A stretch of DNA of 64,000 nt from Robinsoniella peoriensis (GTDB taxonomy: Bacteria; Bacillota; Clostridia; Lachnospirales; Lachnospiraceae), in assembly GCF_000797495.1 (NCBI RefSeq), contig NZ_JTGN01000005.1, positions 243,107 to 307,106 of the forward strand, written 5' to 3'. Both the position numbers and the translations under genes were made by a program. The notes below the pieces were generated by a model. The model did not search any database, was not told where the DNA came from, and saw nothing but the letters and a program-made list of their open reading frames with translations. Shown in pieces: positions 44,270-56,046 of the stretch. Positions within the stretch are counted from its first letter, which is position 1. Every line of letters starts with the position of its first letter.

Positions 44270-45952
44270 TTAATAATTTCTGTATTTTTGTGTTGCAGCC
44301 AAGGTAATACCCGAGAAAATCATCAATACAACAATATAGACCAGTGTACTTGCTGCCGAATACGGATCGGGGTTTGTTGCCGGTGTACGGAGAACGATAC
44401 CCAGGGGAACCGTATCAGCACTATATAAAAGTGCAGATACCGTATATTCAGAAAGTAATCCGTTAAATGTAATTGCCCCCACAGATACTGCCGTAGGTAA
44501 CATGGCTGGAAGAATAACCCGCAGCATTGTATAAATTGGTCCGGCTCCCAACGCCCTGGCCGCCTCCTCATGAGATGTATTGATATTATACAGGGAGGCC
44601 TTGATCAAACGCATGGCCTGAGGAATGCTGGTTACCGCATAAGCAATGGGCAATAGCCAAAATCCCCCCAAAAGAGCGACTCCCAGTACCATGATATTGG
44701 GCTGAGAATAGGTAGAGATCATTCCGACTGCCAGCATGGTTGCCGGAAGCATCCATGGTATTAACAAGGTCAATTCTAAAATCAAAGTCATTTTGTTCTT
44801 ATTTTTGTGAATCGCCAGTGCCGAAATAATGCAAATAATCATTACAATTACCACAGCTATCAGACTGAGCTTAACGCTATTCATCAGAGGCTTAAGGGTT
44901 ACACTGCGTGAAAAGACACGGATATAGTTTTCCAGTGTAAAACTCTTCGGAAAAGTCTGGTCTACAATAGTCTGAATATCTGCAAAAGAAAAAATCAGGA
45001 TTCCGGCAATGGGCAACGCGTAAATGATCCCCAGCAGATAAGATATTCCATGAACCAATACATTCAAAAATGGATTTCTTATTTTCATTTTGCGTATTTT
45101 AGTAGGGACCTTAGATACTGAAACATAATTATTTCTTCGCTCAAACCATTTCATTACCAGCAGTAGGATAATACAGGTAAATGCCAGAACCAATGCCAGC
45201 AATGCTGCTAAATCTCTGCTTCCTATACTATTCAGGTTAAGAATCATACTGTTAATTAAATAAAAATCTTTCCCACCAAGTACAGCCGGTGCTGCAAATG
45301 AGTTTAAAGACATCAGGGTCAGAAGTACCGTTGCAGAAAATATAGAAGGTTTAATGACCGGAAGCGCAACCTTAAAAAATGCCTTTATATTGTTTCCACC
45401 AAGACTCCTGCAAGCTTCAATGGTAGAGTAATCGATTCTCTTAAATGTTGTTTTCACAAACAATATATGGTAGGTTGTCATAGAAAAACTATGTACAAAA
45501 AGTACCCCCACAAACCCGGTAAACCACTTTGGATCCATCCCTGGAAAAACATCCACCAAAAGCTTTGTCACAAAACCGTTTGAAGAGTAAATATAATTGT
45601 ATCCTGTTACGAGAGAAATACCACCATAAATCAATGGAGTATGAAAAGCCGCTGATAAAATTTTTGATCCTTTGATATCAAAATACTCCGTGACCAAAAT
45701 CTGAAAAATACCGATAATACTTACCGTTACAACGGTACAGACGGCCATCAGATATGTGTTTTTTAATGAGCTGACCACTCGCTTTGAAGCTGTCAGCTTT
45801 TTCACTACATCAATGCTAAAGCTGCCATCCGCAAAGAAAATCTCTCGAAATACCCCAATTACCGGAAGGATAATAAAAGCAGCAATAAACCATCCGATAA
45901 TCAGAAATAATATCCCATATAAAATATATTGAATTCGCTTTTTACTGCTCAT
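44270..45952 (-). CDS. FbpB/ThiP-type double permease (iron or phosphonate ABC transporter)
   Basis: A 560-residue protein with two fused BPD_transp_1 halves, about twelve TM helices. EAA loops occur in both halves: TIEACRSLGGNNIKAFFKVALP and HEEAARALGAGPIYTMLRVILP. Fused double permeases of this size are typical of FbpB and 2-aminoethylphosphonate or putrescine-like systems. The start at 45952 is preceded by GGAGGGA and overlaps the ATPase gene by 11 bp. Confidence 0.93.
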   Translation of the reverse strand: MSSKKRIQYILYGILFLIIGWFIAAFIILPVIGVFREIFFADGSFSIDVVKKLTASKRVVSSLKNTYLMAVCTVVTVSIIGIFQILVTEYFDIKGSKILSAAFHTPLIYGGISLVTGYNYIYSSNGFVTKLLVDVFPGMDPKWFTGFVGVLFVHSFSMTTYHILFVKTTFKRIDYSTIEACRSLGGNNIKAFFKVALPVIKPSIFSATVLLTLMSLNSFAAPAVLGGKDFYLINSMILNLNSIGSRDLAALLALVLAFTCIILLLVMKWFERRNNYVSVSKVPTKIRKMKIRNPFLNVLVHGISYLLGIIYALPIAGILIFSFADIQTIVDQTFPKSFTLENYIRVFSRSVTLKPLMNSVKLSLIAVVIVMIICIISALAIHKNKNKMTLILELTLLIPWMLPATMLAVGMISTYSQPNIMVLGVALLGGFWLLPIAYAVTSIPQAMRLIKASLYNINTSHEEAARALGAGPIYTMLRVILPAMLPTAVSVGAITFNGLLSEYTVSALLYSADTVPLGIVLRTPATNPDPYSAASTLVYIVVLMIFSGITLAATQKYRNY

Positions 45953-46976
45953 GGGCACTCCCTCCAAAAACAATAACATCTGATTCTTTGAACCATACGC
46001 TTACCTCGTCCCCAATCTGAAACAGATCCTCATCTGCGAACACAAGGCTGCTGATCCGTTTCCCGTCACCTAAAAGCAAATTCACCTTGGAATAAGCTCC
46101 CTGAAACTCAAAGCTTTCTACTCGTGCAGGAAAACGGAAAAATCCTATTTCTTCTTCCATACTGCTTCTTTTGGCTACCATAAGCTTCTGTGGACGAACG
46201 TAACAAGAGCATTCAGGATTGAGTTCATTTTTTTCTTTAAATGCTTTATCAATTTCTCCCTCCAGTAAATTGATTTCTCCCACAAAACGGGCGACAAATT
46301 CACTTGAAGGGGAATGATAAATCTCCCGGGGCGTTCCCACCTGCTCCAGACATCCCAGATTAAATACGGCTATCCTGTCAGAAATGGCAAGGGCCTCTTC
46401 TTGATCATGGGTAACATAGATAGTCGTAATTCCCAGTTCCTTTTGAAGTCTTTTGACTTCTTCCCGCATAGTAATACGCAGTTTGGCATCCAGGTTTGAT
46501 AAGGGCTCATCCATGAGTAAAATCCTTGGTTCCAACACCAACGCACGTGCAATAGCAATCCTCTGCTGCTGTCCTCCGGAAAGATCAGAAACCTTCTTAT
46601 GCAAGTGCTCTGTAATTCCTGTACGCTCTGCCACATTTTTCACCTTCATCTGGATTACTTTTTTATTTACCTTATGAGCCTTCAGTCCAAAAGCAATATT
46701 TTCATATACATCCATACTTGGAAAAAGTGCATAGCTTTGAAACACAAAACCCAGATTTCTCTCTTCCGGCAACATTCCCGAAATGTCACGTCCGGAAACA
46801 ACAATCTGACCCCTTGATGCTTTTTCAAATCCTGAAATACAACGCAGGGTAGTGGTCTTTCCACAACCGGATGGACCTAAAAAGGTAAAAAATTCCCCTT
46901 CCTTAATATCAATATTCAGTTCTTTTACTGCTATAAAATCTCCATATTTTATTTCTAAATCTTTAATTTCAATCAT
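45942..46976 (-). CDS. FbpC/PotA-type ABC transporter ATPase
   Basis: A 344-residue ATPase with Walker A GPSGCGKTT, signature LSGGQQQR and Walker B ILLMDEPLSNLDAK. The C-terminal TOBE-type regulatory part runs from about residue 240. The start at 46976 (MIEIKDLEI) is preceded by GGAG; a longer frame reaches 47030. Confidence 0.94.
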   Translation of the reverse strand: MIEIKDLEIKYGDFIAVKELNIDIKEGEFFTFLGPSGCGKTTTLRCISGFEKASRGQIVVSGRDISGMLPEERNLGFVFQSYALFPSMDVYENIAFGLKAHKVNKKVIQMKVKNVAERTGITEHLHKKVSDLSGGQQQRIAIARALVLEPRILLMDEPLSNLDAKLRITMREEVKRLQKELGITTIYVTHDQEEALAISDRIAVFNLGCLEQVGTPREIYHSPSSEFVARFVGEINLLEGEIDKAFKEKNELNPECSCYVRPQKLMVAKRSSMEEEIGFFRFPARVESFEFQGAYSKVNLLLGDGKRISSLVFADEDLFQIGDEVSVWFKESDVIVFGGSAHEQ

Positions 46977-46993
46977 ATGCGGTCTCCATTTTG

Positions 46994-47021
46994 CAACAGA
47001 CGGCTTTTTTGCCGCCTGTTG
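46994..47021 (-). other. Intercistronic hairpin between binding protein and ATPase genes
   Basis: On the minus strand CAACAGGCGGC pairs with GCCGTCTGTTG around an A6 loop, only 13 bp after the binding-protein stop. No T run follows, so it probably stabilises the upstream mRNA or attenuates. Confidence 0.6.
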
Positions 47022-47034
47022 TTTCTCCATCCTA

Positions 47035-48153
47035 TTACGGCATAATCTCTAATTCTATTTTTTCCAACCATTTATCTAAATTCTTTGCAGCTACTTCCCA
47101 GTCAATATTCTGTGCCGTAAACATCGTAGCATTCTCTTTTACTTCCTCTGGACATAGCTCAATGGCTTCCGGTGATGCAGGTGCCTGTCCAAATTCCTTA
47201 GCATAAGCGGCCATTACTTCTGCAGATCCAAACCAGTCAATGAATTTCTTTCCCCCATCTTGGTTTTTTCCTCCCTTAACAAGGCCAATCGCTTCTGCCA
47301 CCACAGGAGTACCGCTCTCTGGTTTTACATATTCCACAGGTATCTGATTTTTCGCACAATTTGAAACCACACCTCCATACCACCATAGCAGTATAGGCAG
47401 CTCTCCATCCTTAAATGCCTTCCATATATCCGCATCTGAGCTTGGCAGTGTACCTGCATTCTCATATACCTGACTTAAGAAATCCCAGCCTTCCTGAGAA
47501 ATGTCTCCGGTTTCCGCATCATAATACTTCCATAGCATTCCAACCAAATATGTTCTCGTTGTCTGTGCTGATGTAGCTCCAATACCATACAATCCACTAT
47601 ATTCCGGTTTATTTAAATCCTCCCACCCCTTCGGTGCCTTATCGGTTGAAAGGAATTCGGGATTATAAGCAATTACAATGGGCGTCTGCCAAAAGCTGTT
47701 AAAATATCCTTCTTTGTCCCGGTATACTTCTGGCAGCCCTTCTACCCATGCCGGTTCATAAACGTCTAATATTTCCTCAGTTTTCAACTTATACATAGCG
47801 GTCTGGGCCAACCCCATTACCACATCTGCCTGGGGATTATTCTTCTCTGCAACCAGCCTGTCGGAAAGTTCTCCTCCGCCCGCACACAAAAACTGAATGT
47901 TCAGTCCCAGTTCCTCTTTTGCCTTATCTTTAATCCAGGTTCCTCTCAGTTCATCTCCTTGAGGCGAATACACTACAATTGTTCCTTCTCCTCCATTTTG
48001 TTTTTCTTCAGAATCTGTATTTTCTTTGGTTGCCTCCTCAAATGCTGCCTTTTCCTGGGTACCATCTTTTTCTTTCTCTGTATTACTGCCACATCCAGAT
48101 ACGGTAAATGAAACTGCTAAAAATATTGCTGCCATTTTCTTAAATTTAATCAT
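47035..48153 (-). CDS. Iron/phosphonate-type substrate-binding lipoprotein
   Basis: A 372-residue lipoprotein with lipobox VSGC (Cys20), a Glu/Lys-rich linker to about residue 50 and then a type-2 binding domain. GGGELSDRLVAEKNNPQADVVMG and the GIGATSAQTTRT stretch resemble FbpA or PhnS-like proteins that bind ferric ion, 2-aminoethylphosphonate or organophosphates. It begins a six-gene operon with ATPase, double permease, isomerase, PHP phosphatase and MgtC. The start at 48153 is preceded by AAGGA. Confidence 0.88.
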   Translation of the reverse strand: MIKFKKMAAIFLAVSFTVSGCGSNTEKEKDGTQEKAAFEEATKENTDSEEKQNGGEGTIVVYSPQGDELRGTWIKDKAKEELGLNIQFLCAGGGELSDRLVAEKNNPQADVVMGLAQTAMYKLKTEEILDVYEPAWVEGLPEVYRDKEGYFNSFWQTPIVIAYNPEFLSTDKAPKGWEDLNKPEYSGLYGIGATSAQTTRTYLVGMLWKYYDAETGDISQEGWDFLSQVYENAGTLPSSDADIWKAFKDGELPILLWWYGGVVSNCAKNQIPVEYVKPESGTPVVAEAIGLVKGGKNQDGGKKFIDWFGSAEVMAAYAKEFGQAPASPEAIELCPEEVKENATMFTAQNIDWEVAAKNLDKWLEKIELEIMP

Positions 48154-48308
48154 AGTCCTTATCCTTTCCAAATCCCTTCCGTTTTTTCTGATTCCGTTGT
48201 ACTATGTAACCTGTTATTTCTGTATACCCGTAAATCATTCCCCAAAAATTCCTGTATACGCTATGTCCTCTGGTTATTTTGCCCTCCTTTTTCTCTTTTG
48301 TAATTCAT

Positions 48309-48380
48309 ACGATACTATACTTTTACTAAATTGTCAATAAGTTTTACTGAAATATATGTAAATTTTAGTAAAACTTATTG
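48309..48380 (-). promoter_or_regulatory. Phn/Fbp-type operon promoter with a large LacI-type palindrome
   Basis: Minus-strand -35 TTGACA (48332-48337) and -10 TATCGT (48309-48314), with a 17-bp spacer containing TTTAGTAAAA. A long inverted repeat (48335-48353 with 48362-48380; one mismatch in 19 bp) carries TTTTACT/AGTAAAA half sites. The divergent LacI regulator is the probable binder. Confidence 0.7.
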
Positions 48381-48541
48381 TAAGGATTGCGTAAACTCCA
48401 TAACTCGCCCACTATAAGCAATTGTATATGAAAATATCTGTAACACCCTTCCTTATTAGGTTTCACCAGGCTCAAAGAATCATGTGTTTCTCTCTTGTAG
48501 GAATATACCTATTGATTAGCAGCAAGAAAATGCGGTGACGA

Positions 48542-48588
48542 ATATTTAGTAAATGCTAGTTGTATTTACTAAATATTTATTATATAAT
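48542..48588 (+). promoter_or_regulatory. LacI autoregulated promoter
   Basis: A perfect 13-bp inverted repeat (48542-48554 with 48564-48576; TTTAGTAAA half sites, 9-bp centre) overlaps the -35 TTGTAT (48560-48565). A -10 TATAAT follows at 48583-48588 after 17 bp. The half sites match those before the divergent operon. Confidence 0.75.
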
Positions 48589-48606
48589 GAATAGAACTAC
48601 TTTAAG

Positions 48607-48645
48607 AAAGGAGTGCATAGCGTATCGCTATGTTATTAACCTATG
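48607..48645 (+). promoter_or_regulatory. Translation start with a hairpin between Shine-Dalgarno and ATG
   Basis: The only good ribosome site, AAAGGAG (48607-48613), is 29 nt from the ATG at 48643. A perfect 7-bp hairpin CATAGCG-TAT-CGCTATG (48616-48632) fills the gap. If folded it leaves about 12 nt, a normal spacing. An in-frame stop at 48637-48639 excludes an earlier start. Confidence 0.6.
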
Positions 48646-49668
48646 ACAACTATTAAAGAAATCGCTGAAACTCTTAGTCTTTCATCAGCAACGGTATCCA
48701 GAGCCTTACGGAATGATGAGACTTTATCCATAACTGCCGAGACAAAAGCCCGTATATTCATGACCGCAGACAAACTGGGGTACGTGGCAAAGGGAAAAAA
48801 GATATTGACGCAGAATTCCGAGTCCAACATTACAGTTCTTCATAAGAAACAGACTTTTCGGAATCAAATAGATTCCTCCTACTATTTTTCCGTCCGGACA
48901 GGTATTGAGGATGCCTGTACCAAACATCAAATCTTATGCAATTTTATAACCATTGACGCTTTAAACAGCTATCGTAATACTACTGAAGGAATTCTGATTG
49001 TAGGAAATTATTCGCTGAAAGATTTTCAGCTATTTACATCCCACTTTCCATCAATTCCTATGGCTACCACCGGAATCATTTCTTATTATCCGGAACGGAT
49101 CGATCATATTACACATAGCAATTATGATTCTCTGTCCATGGCCCTGGAACATTTATTCGAAAACGGGCATACCCAAATTGGTTATCTGGGGGTAGAAGAA
49201 GCTCCGGGAACCATCCAGTTCGGCTCCAGAAAAGAAATTTTCAAACAAATTCTGGAATCCCATAACTGCTTCCGCCCTGAGTGGGTATACGAAAGCAAGC
49301 ACGGAAAAGACCGTGTAGAACGGGGGTATGCTACCATGAAAGGGTGGCTTTCCAAAAAACAGGCAATGCCTACCGCTCTTTTTTGTGCTAATGACCCTAT
49401 TGCACTCGGCGCTCTAAAGGCCCTCAACGAGTCAGGTCTTCGTATTCCTGATGACATATCCATCGTAGCTCATGATGGTTCCTATCCCACCCAATATTCT
49501 CAGCCCCCCCTTTCCACAATTGATGTCCATCCATATCAGATTGGGTACGAAGCTGTTAATTTACTGTGTGAGCGAATGTCCGGGGAACGAAAAATCGCAA
49601 AAAAAGTAACTTTCTATCCCGAACTTTTAAATCGGCAGAGTGTTAAAAATTTTAATATAAATCTTTGA
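48643..49668 (+). CDS. LacI-family transcriptional regulator
   Basis: A 341-residue repressor. The N-terminal helix-turn-helix is TIKEIAETLSLSSATVSRAL. The periplasmic-binding-like core has the usual HLFENGHTQIGYLG and FCANDPIALGALKAL, and ends in DISIVAHDGS and STIDVHPYQIGYEAVNLL. It is divergent from the Fbp/Phn-like operon and shares TTTAGTAAA half-site palindromes with it, so it probably controls that operon and itself. Confidence 0.93.
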   Translation: MTTIKEIAETLSLSSATVSRALRNDETLSITAETKARIFMTADKLGYVAKGKKILTQNSESNITVLHKKQTFRNQIDSSYYFSVRTGIEDACTKHQILCNFITIDALNSYRNTTEGILIVGNYSLKDFQLFTSHFPSIPMATTGIISYYPERIDHITHSNYDSLSMALEHLFENGHTQIGYLGVEEAPGTIQFGSRKEIFKQILESHNCFRPEWVYESKHGKDRVERGYATMKGWLSKKQAMPTALFCANDPIALGALKALNESGLRIPDDISIVAHDGSYPTQYSQPPLSTIDVHPYQIGYEAVNLLCERMSGERKIAKKVTFYPELLNRQSVKNFNINL

Positions 49669-49740
49669 ACAGGAGGACGCATAAAAGGAACTTGTTCTTA
49701 TCTGCCCTCCCGCCCTACAAACCCAACGGTATAAAGGAAA

Positions 49741-49876
49741 GCTTTGTAACATTGAAGTATATCCCTGAAAGAGCAGAAGGCAGGCAAGGACAGGGGCTGA
49801 GAAAGTTTTGCCATTTCTGTGGCAAGCCTTCTCAGCCCCTGTCCTTGTCTGCCTTCTGCTCTTTCCGTACACGAAA
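49741..49876 (+). repeat. Long-hairpin repeat family, copy 3 (compact)
   Basis: A 39-bp stem (49767-49805 with 49827-49865) has one internal mismatch plus one at the apical end. The cap is a second TTGCCA/TGGCAA hairpin. The left flank GCTTTGTAACATTGAAGTAT and right flank CTTTCCGTACAC correspond to the entry motif of the copies at 10253-11220. The stem sequence differs from both of them. It lies after the LacI gene and could also serve as its terminator. Confidence 0.65.
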
Positions 49877-49950
49877 AAAATGCAAAAGATCATCGCAGGC
49901 ACTTATAGAACCTCAGGCAATAGAGTTATAACATGCAGGTGGAATAAATT

Positions 49951-52640
<2,690 letters not shown>

Positions 52641-52654
<14 letters not shown>

Positions 52655-54530
52655 TCCCCCGCATTTTCAACATGATTACAGGATCTCCTGCTTTTACCAT
52701 TCCTTCACCGGCTGATTTTACTTCTGAATATTCCTCTGTATTAGTGATAATGACTGGAGTAGTGGTATCATATCCGGCTCTCATAATCACTTCCAGGTCG
52801 GCTTCCATCAGGAGATCTCCGGCTTTTATCCTCTGCCCCTCAGAAACATGTACGGTAAATCCTGCTCCATTTAATTTCACGGTGTCCATTCCCACATGAA
52901 TCAGGACTTCTGCCCCTTCTGCTGATGTAATGCCTACAGCATGTCCGGTAGGGAACAAAGCGCTTACCACACCATCACATGGTGCACAGATTTTACCGTC
53001 AAGAGGAACAATTGCAATCCCTTTCCCGAGTGCTTCAGCTGCGAAAGCTTCGTCTTTAACTTCGGAGAGCAGAATAACTTTTCCATTTACAGGGGATTTA
53101 ATCTCTGCTTCCTGCTTGCCGCTGATAACTGTCCCTGCGTCTTCCGCTATAGAATTTTTGTCCGGCTCCAGTATCATATTGTCCTGGAATCCAAATAAAT
53201 ACGTTACAATCGCAGAACCAAAATATGCGATGGCGCAAGCGATACAAAATCCAGCAAAGCCTTTGCCAATATATCCCGGCAGTGTCAGAATACTGGTGGA
53301 TAACAGCGTGGGGGCTCCTGCTCCGCTAGCTGCCACAATTGCTCCTGCAATTCCGGAAAATACGGCTCCAATAAAAAATGGTTTTTTATATTTTAATGTT
53401 ATACCGTAAATTGCCGGCTCTGTAACACCGGCAAGTACAGCTGATAATGCTGCAGATCCGGAAAGCGATTTTAACTCTTTATTCTTTGTCTTTAAAAATA
53501 CACCTAAAGTTGCACCTGCCTGTGCCATATTATTCGGTCCTGTTATGGTAAATAAAGTATCCCGTCCATATTCTGCTATATTATTAAATACAATTGGAGC
53601 AAATCCCCAATGGAGTCCAAACATAACCACTGCGGGCCATAGCAGCCCCAGCACAAATCCTGCAATGATCGGACTGAAGCCAACCATGCCTGTATAACCA
53701 GATGCCAGGAGATTCCCTGCAAAATCCGCAACCGGGCCAATTACCAGATACGTGGTTGGTACCATAATAACCAGGCTGAGTAAGGGTGTCATAAACCGTT
53801 TACAAATTTCAGGGAGAATATGTTTCAGTCCCTTTTCTAATTTAGATAATACATAAATAGAAATGATAATTGGAATAACGGAAGAAGTATAACTTACCAA
53901 TACCACAGGTATATTCATAAAAGTCAGGGCCTCTCCTGCAGAATAAGCCGCCGTAATATCCGGATATACCAGTGCTGCCGCAATACCTACGGATACATAT
54001 TGGTCTGCGTGAAATTTCTTAGCAGCAGTAAACGCCAGAAATACAGGTAAAAATGTAAATACTCCATCTGCGGCTGCATACAAAATGCGGTAAGTTCCCA
54101 TATCTGCCGTCAGCCAGCCCAGTGTAGTACACAAGATCAGGATTCCCTTTAGCATACCTGCTCCGCACATAGCTGCCAGAATCGGTGCAAAGATTCCGGA
54201 GACCGTTTCCATGAACAGATTCAGAATGTTTTTCTTTCCCCTGTTCTCCACTTCTTCCGCTTCATCCTGTGCCTTAATTTTCGTATTTTTCAGAATTGCC
54301 TCGTATACATCTGCAACCTGGTTTCCGATTACAACCTGTATCTGCCCGCCGCTGTCAATGACCTTAATGACGCCTTCCAGCTGACCCAGTCTTTTTTTAT
54401 CTACCCTGCTGCCATCCTTCACTTTAAAACGAAGACGCGTTGCACAATGAAATAAAGAAATTACATTTTCAGACCCGCCTACAAAGGTCTCTATCTTTTT
54501 TGACAAATCATCATAATTTTTCTTTGCCAT
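52641..54530 (-). CDS. Beta-glucoside PTS EIIBCA component
   Basis: A 629-residue fused permease. The EIIB domain (1-85) has phospho-Cys29 in LFHCATRLRF. EIIC (about 105-460) carries multiple TM helices and PAIYGITLKYKKPF. EIIA (about 480-629) has the HVGMDTVKLNG motif with its phospho-histidine. It imports and phosphorylates beta-glucosides such as aryl-glucosides or cellobiose. The start at 54530 is preceded by AGGAGGAG; the frame continues to 54605. It is the first gene of the operon. Confidence 0.94.
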
Positions 54531-54620
54531 GATCTCTCCTCCTAAAATCAACTGCATGAATTGTTTCTTTAAGATGCGCGCCAGAGCATGTTTTAAAATG
54601 CTCAAATCTTATTTGTCTGA

Positions 54621-54649
54621 ATTTTAGCATTTCTCAATTCCACATACAA
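54621..54649 (-). promoter_or_regulatory. PTS operon promoter
   Basis: Minus-strand -35 TTGTAT (54644-54649), a 17-bp spacer and -10 TAAAAT (54621-54626). A GAGCAT/ATGCTC dyad at 54584-54603 lies in the leader and might be an operator for the LacI regulator upstream. No BglG-type antiterminator site was recognised. Confidence 0.6.
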
Positions 54650-54718
54650 TCCCCTCTGGATTTTTCTATCTATATGCTAATTTTCTCCCAAAAACGAACA
54701 GATATTTTAAAAAATTTG

Positions 54719-54763
54719 TAAAAAAACAACATGCTTTTAAATTTTCTTTAAAAGCATGTTGTT
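54719..54763 (-). terminator. Terminator of the upstream LacI gene
   Basis: A perfect 17-bp stem (54725-54741 with 54747-54763) with a 5-nt loop is followed by T7 on the minus strand. It ends the LacI transcript before the PTS promoter. Confidence 0.85.
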
Positions 54764-54837
54764 GCTATAATATACCGTACAGCATTGTTAGAAAGTAATT
54801 ATAAAACATTAAATAGAGGTTTCGTTGAGAAAGGGAT

Positions 54838-54880
54838 GCTTTGTAGCCGGGGGAGTGTACGTAAAGATGGGGCGTGGCGG
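54838..54880 (+). repeat. Remnant of the long-hairpin repeat family
   Basis: GCTTTGTAGCCGGGGGAGTG, then TACGTAAAGATGGGGCGTGG, matches the entry of the copies at 10253 and 11220 (minus strand). The rest of the element is missing. Confidence 0.55.
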
Positions 54881-54914
54881 AATTACTTTGCAGAATTGAA
54901 TTATCAAACAGACT

Positions 54915-55961
54915 TTAGGAATAAATATACTTAGTTTTATCGAAAACACTGTCCCCTTCCAGAATTCTGGTTTTATAATAGATTCTGACAGTCTCTTCTT
55001 CCGCTTCTTCCATATGACGCAGCAGGTGCTTGACTGCCGCCAGATGGCGCTTTGTATGCGTTCCTTTTATAAGCGTCAGATTAATTCCGAGAAGACTAAC
55101 CGGAGGCAGTGCATCGAATCCCACCAGGGAAACATCCCTTGGAATCCGGATCTGCCTCTCCAGAAGTGCTTTGCTGACTCCCAGTGAAATCACCGAACTC
55201 TCCAAAATAAAAGCCGTAGTACGAAAGATTCCTTCATCCAGATATTTGACCATGGACTCATAAACCTCAGCAACTGTATTCCCCAGGTGCCTGATCCGGT
55301 TGCACGCATCCCCGCATTCCCGCTTTGCCATCTCCAGGATAAATGCTTCCCGCCGTTCTACAAAATTAAAAATATCGATATTCTCCGCTAAATAAACAAT
55401 ATGGCTGTGCCCTTTATCAACCAGATAATCCACACCCCGTCGGATTCCCTCCCGGTTGTCTACCAGATAGCTGTCCAATCCCTGGTCATAGAACAAATTA
55501 TCCCCCACAACAATGGGAATCTTCATTTGGAGAAATGGATAAATATCACTCTGCAGCATTTCAGCAGCCATAATATATATTCCCCTGACATTTTTATCCT
55601 TACATTTCTTTATCAGGTTTTCCAGATTTTCTTTTTTTTCATGAAAAGTCATGTGCAGAAACTGATATCCGTTCCGATTGACAACACGCTCCAGCTCCTC
55701 CATAAAAATTTCTCCGCTTTTACTGGTGCTGCGTTCAAGAATCACCCCATGTTTGACGTAATTAAGCATCAGCACCATCCCTTTATCCACCGCGCATGCA
55801 CTCAGTCTTTCTTCTTTATACAGCATCTGCATCCGGTCTGCATATTCCAGTATTTTCTTTTTGGTTTCCTCATTTACACCCGGCCGGTCATTTAATGCCA
55901 GGGAAACCGTTGCCGGGGATACTTTCAGTGCTTTTGCAATGTCTTTGGCTTTTAAACGCAT
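54915..55961 (-). CDS. LacI-family transcriptional regulator
   Basis: A 348-residue regulator with the helix-turn-helix KAKDIAKALKVSPATVSLAL followed by NDRPGVNEETKKKIL, and a periplasmic-binding-like effector domain. It is encoded upstream of the PTS/GH140/GH1 operon on the same strand, so it is its likely repressor. AAAAGGAG precedes the ATG. Confidence 0.93.
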   Translation of the reverse strand: MRLKAKDIAKALKVSPATVSLALNDRPGVNEETKKKILEYADRMQMLYKEERLSACAVDKGMVLMLNYVKHGVILERSTSKSGEIFMEELERVVNRNGYQFLHMTFHEKKENLENLIKKCKDKNVRGIYIMAAEMLQSDIYPFLQMKIPIVVGDNLFYDQGLDSYLVDNREGIRRGVDYLVDKGHSHIVYLAENIDIFNFVERREAFILEMAKRECGDACNRIRHLGNTVAEVYESMVKYLDEGIFRTTAFILESSVISLGVSKALLERQIRIPRDVSLVGFDALPPVSLLGINLTLIKGTHTKRHLAAVKHLLRHMEEAEEETVRIYYKTRILEGDSVFDKTKYIYS

Positions 55962-56046
55962 TCCTACTCCTTTTACCTATATTTATCTGTTGTTTTGTCC
56001 ATTGTATCATAATTCCATTAAATATCCTATCGCTAACTGTTTCCAA

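Noticed and set aside
54584-54603. BglG/LicT-type antiterminator site in the PTS leader
   Set aside because: The dyad GAGCAT/ATGCTC does not resemble the known RAT consensus, and no antiterminator gene or overlapping terminator is seen in the leader.
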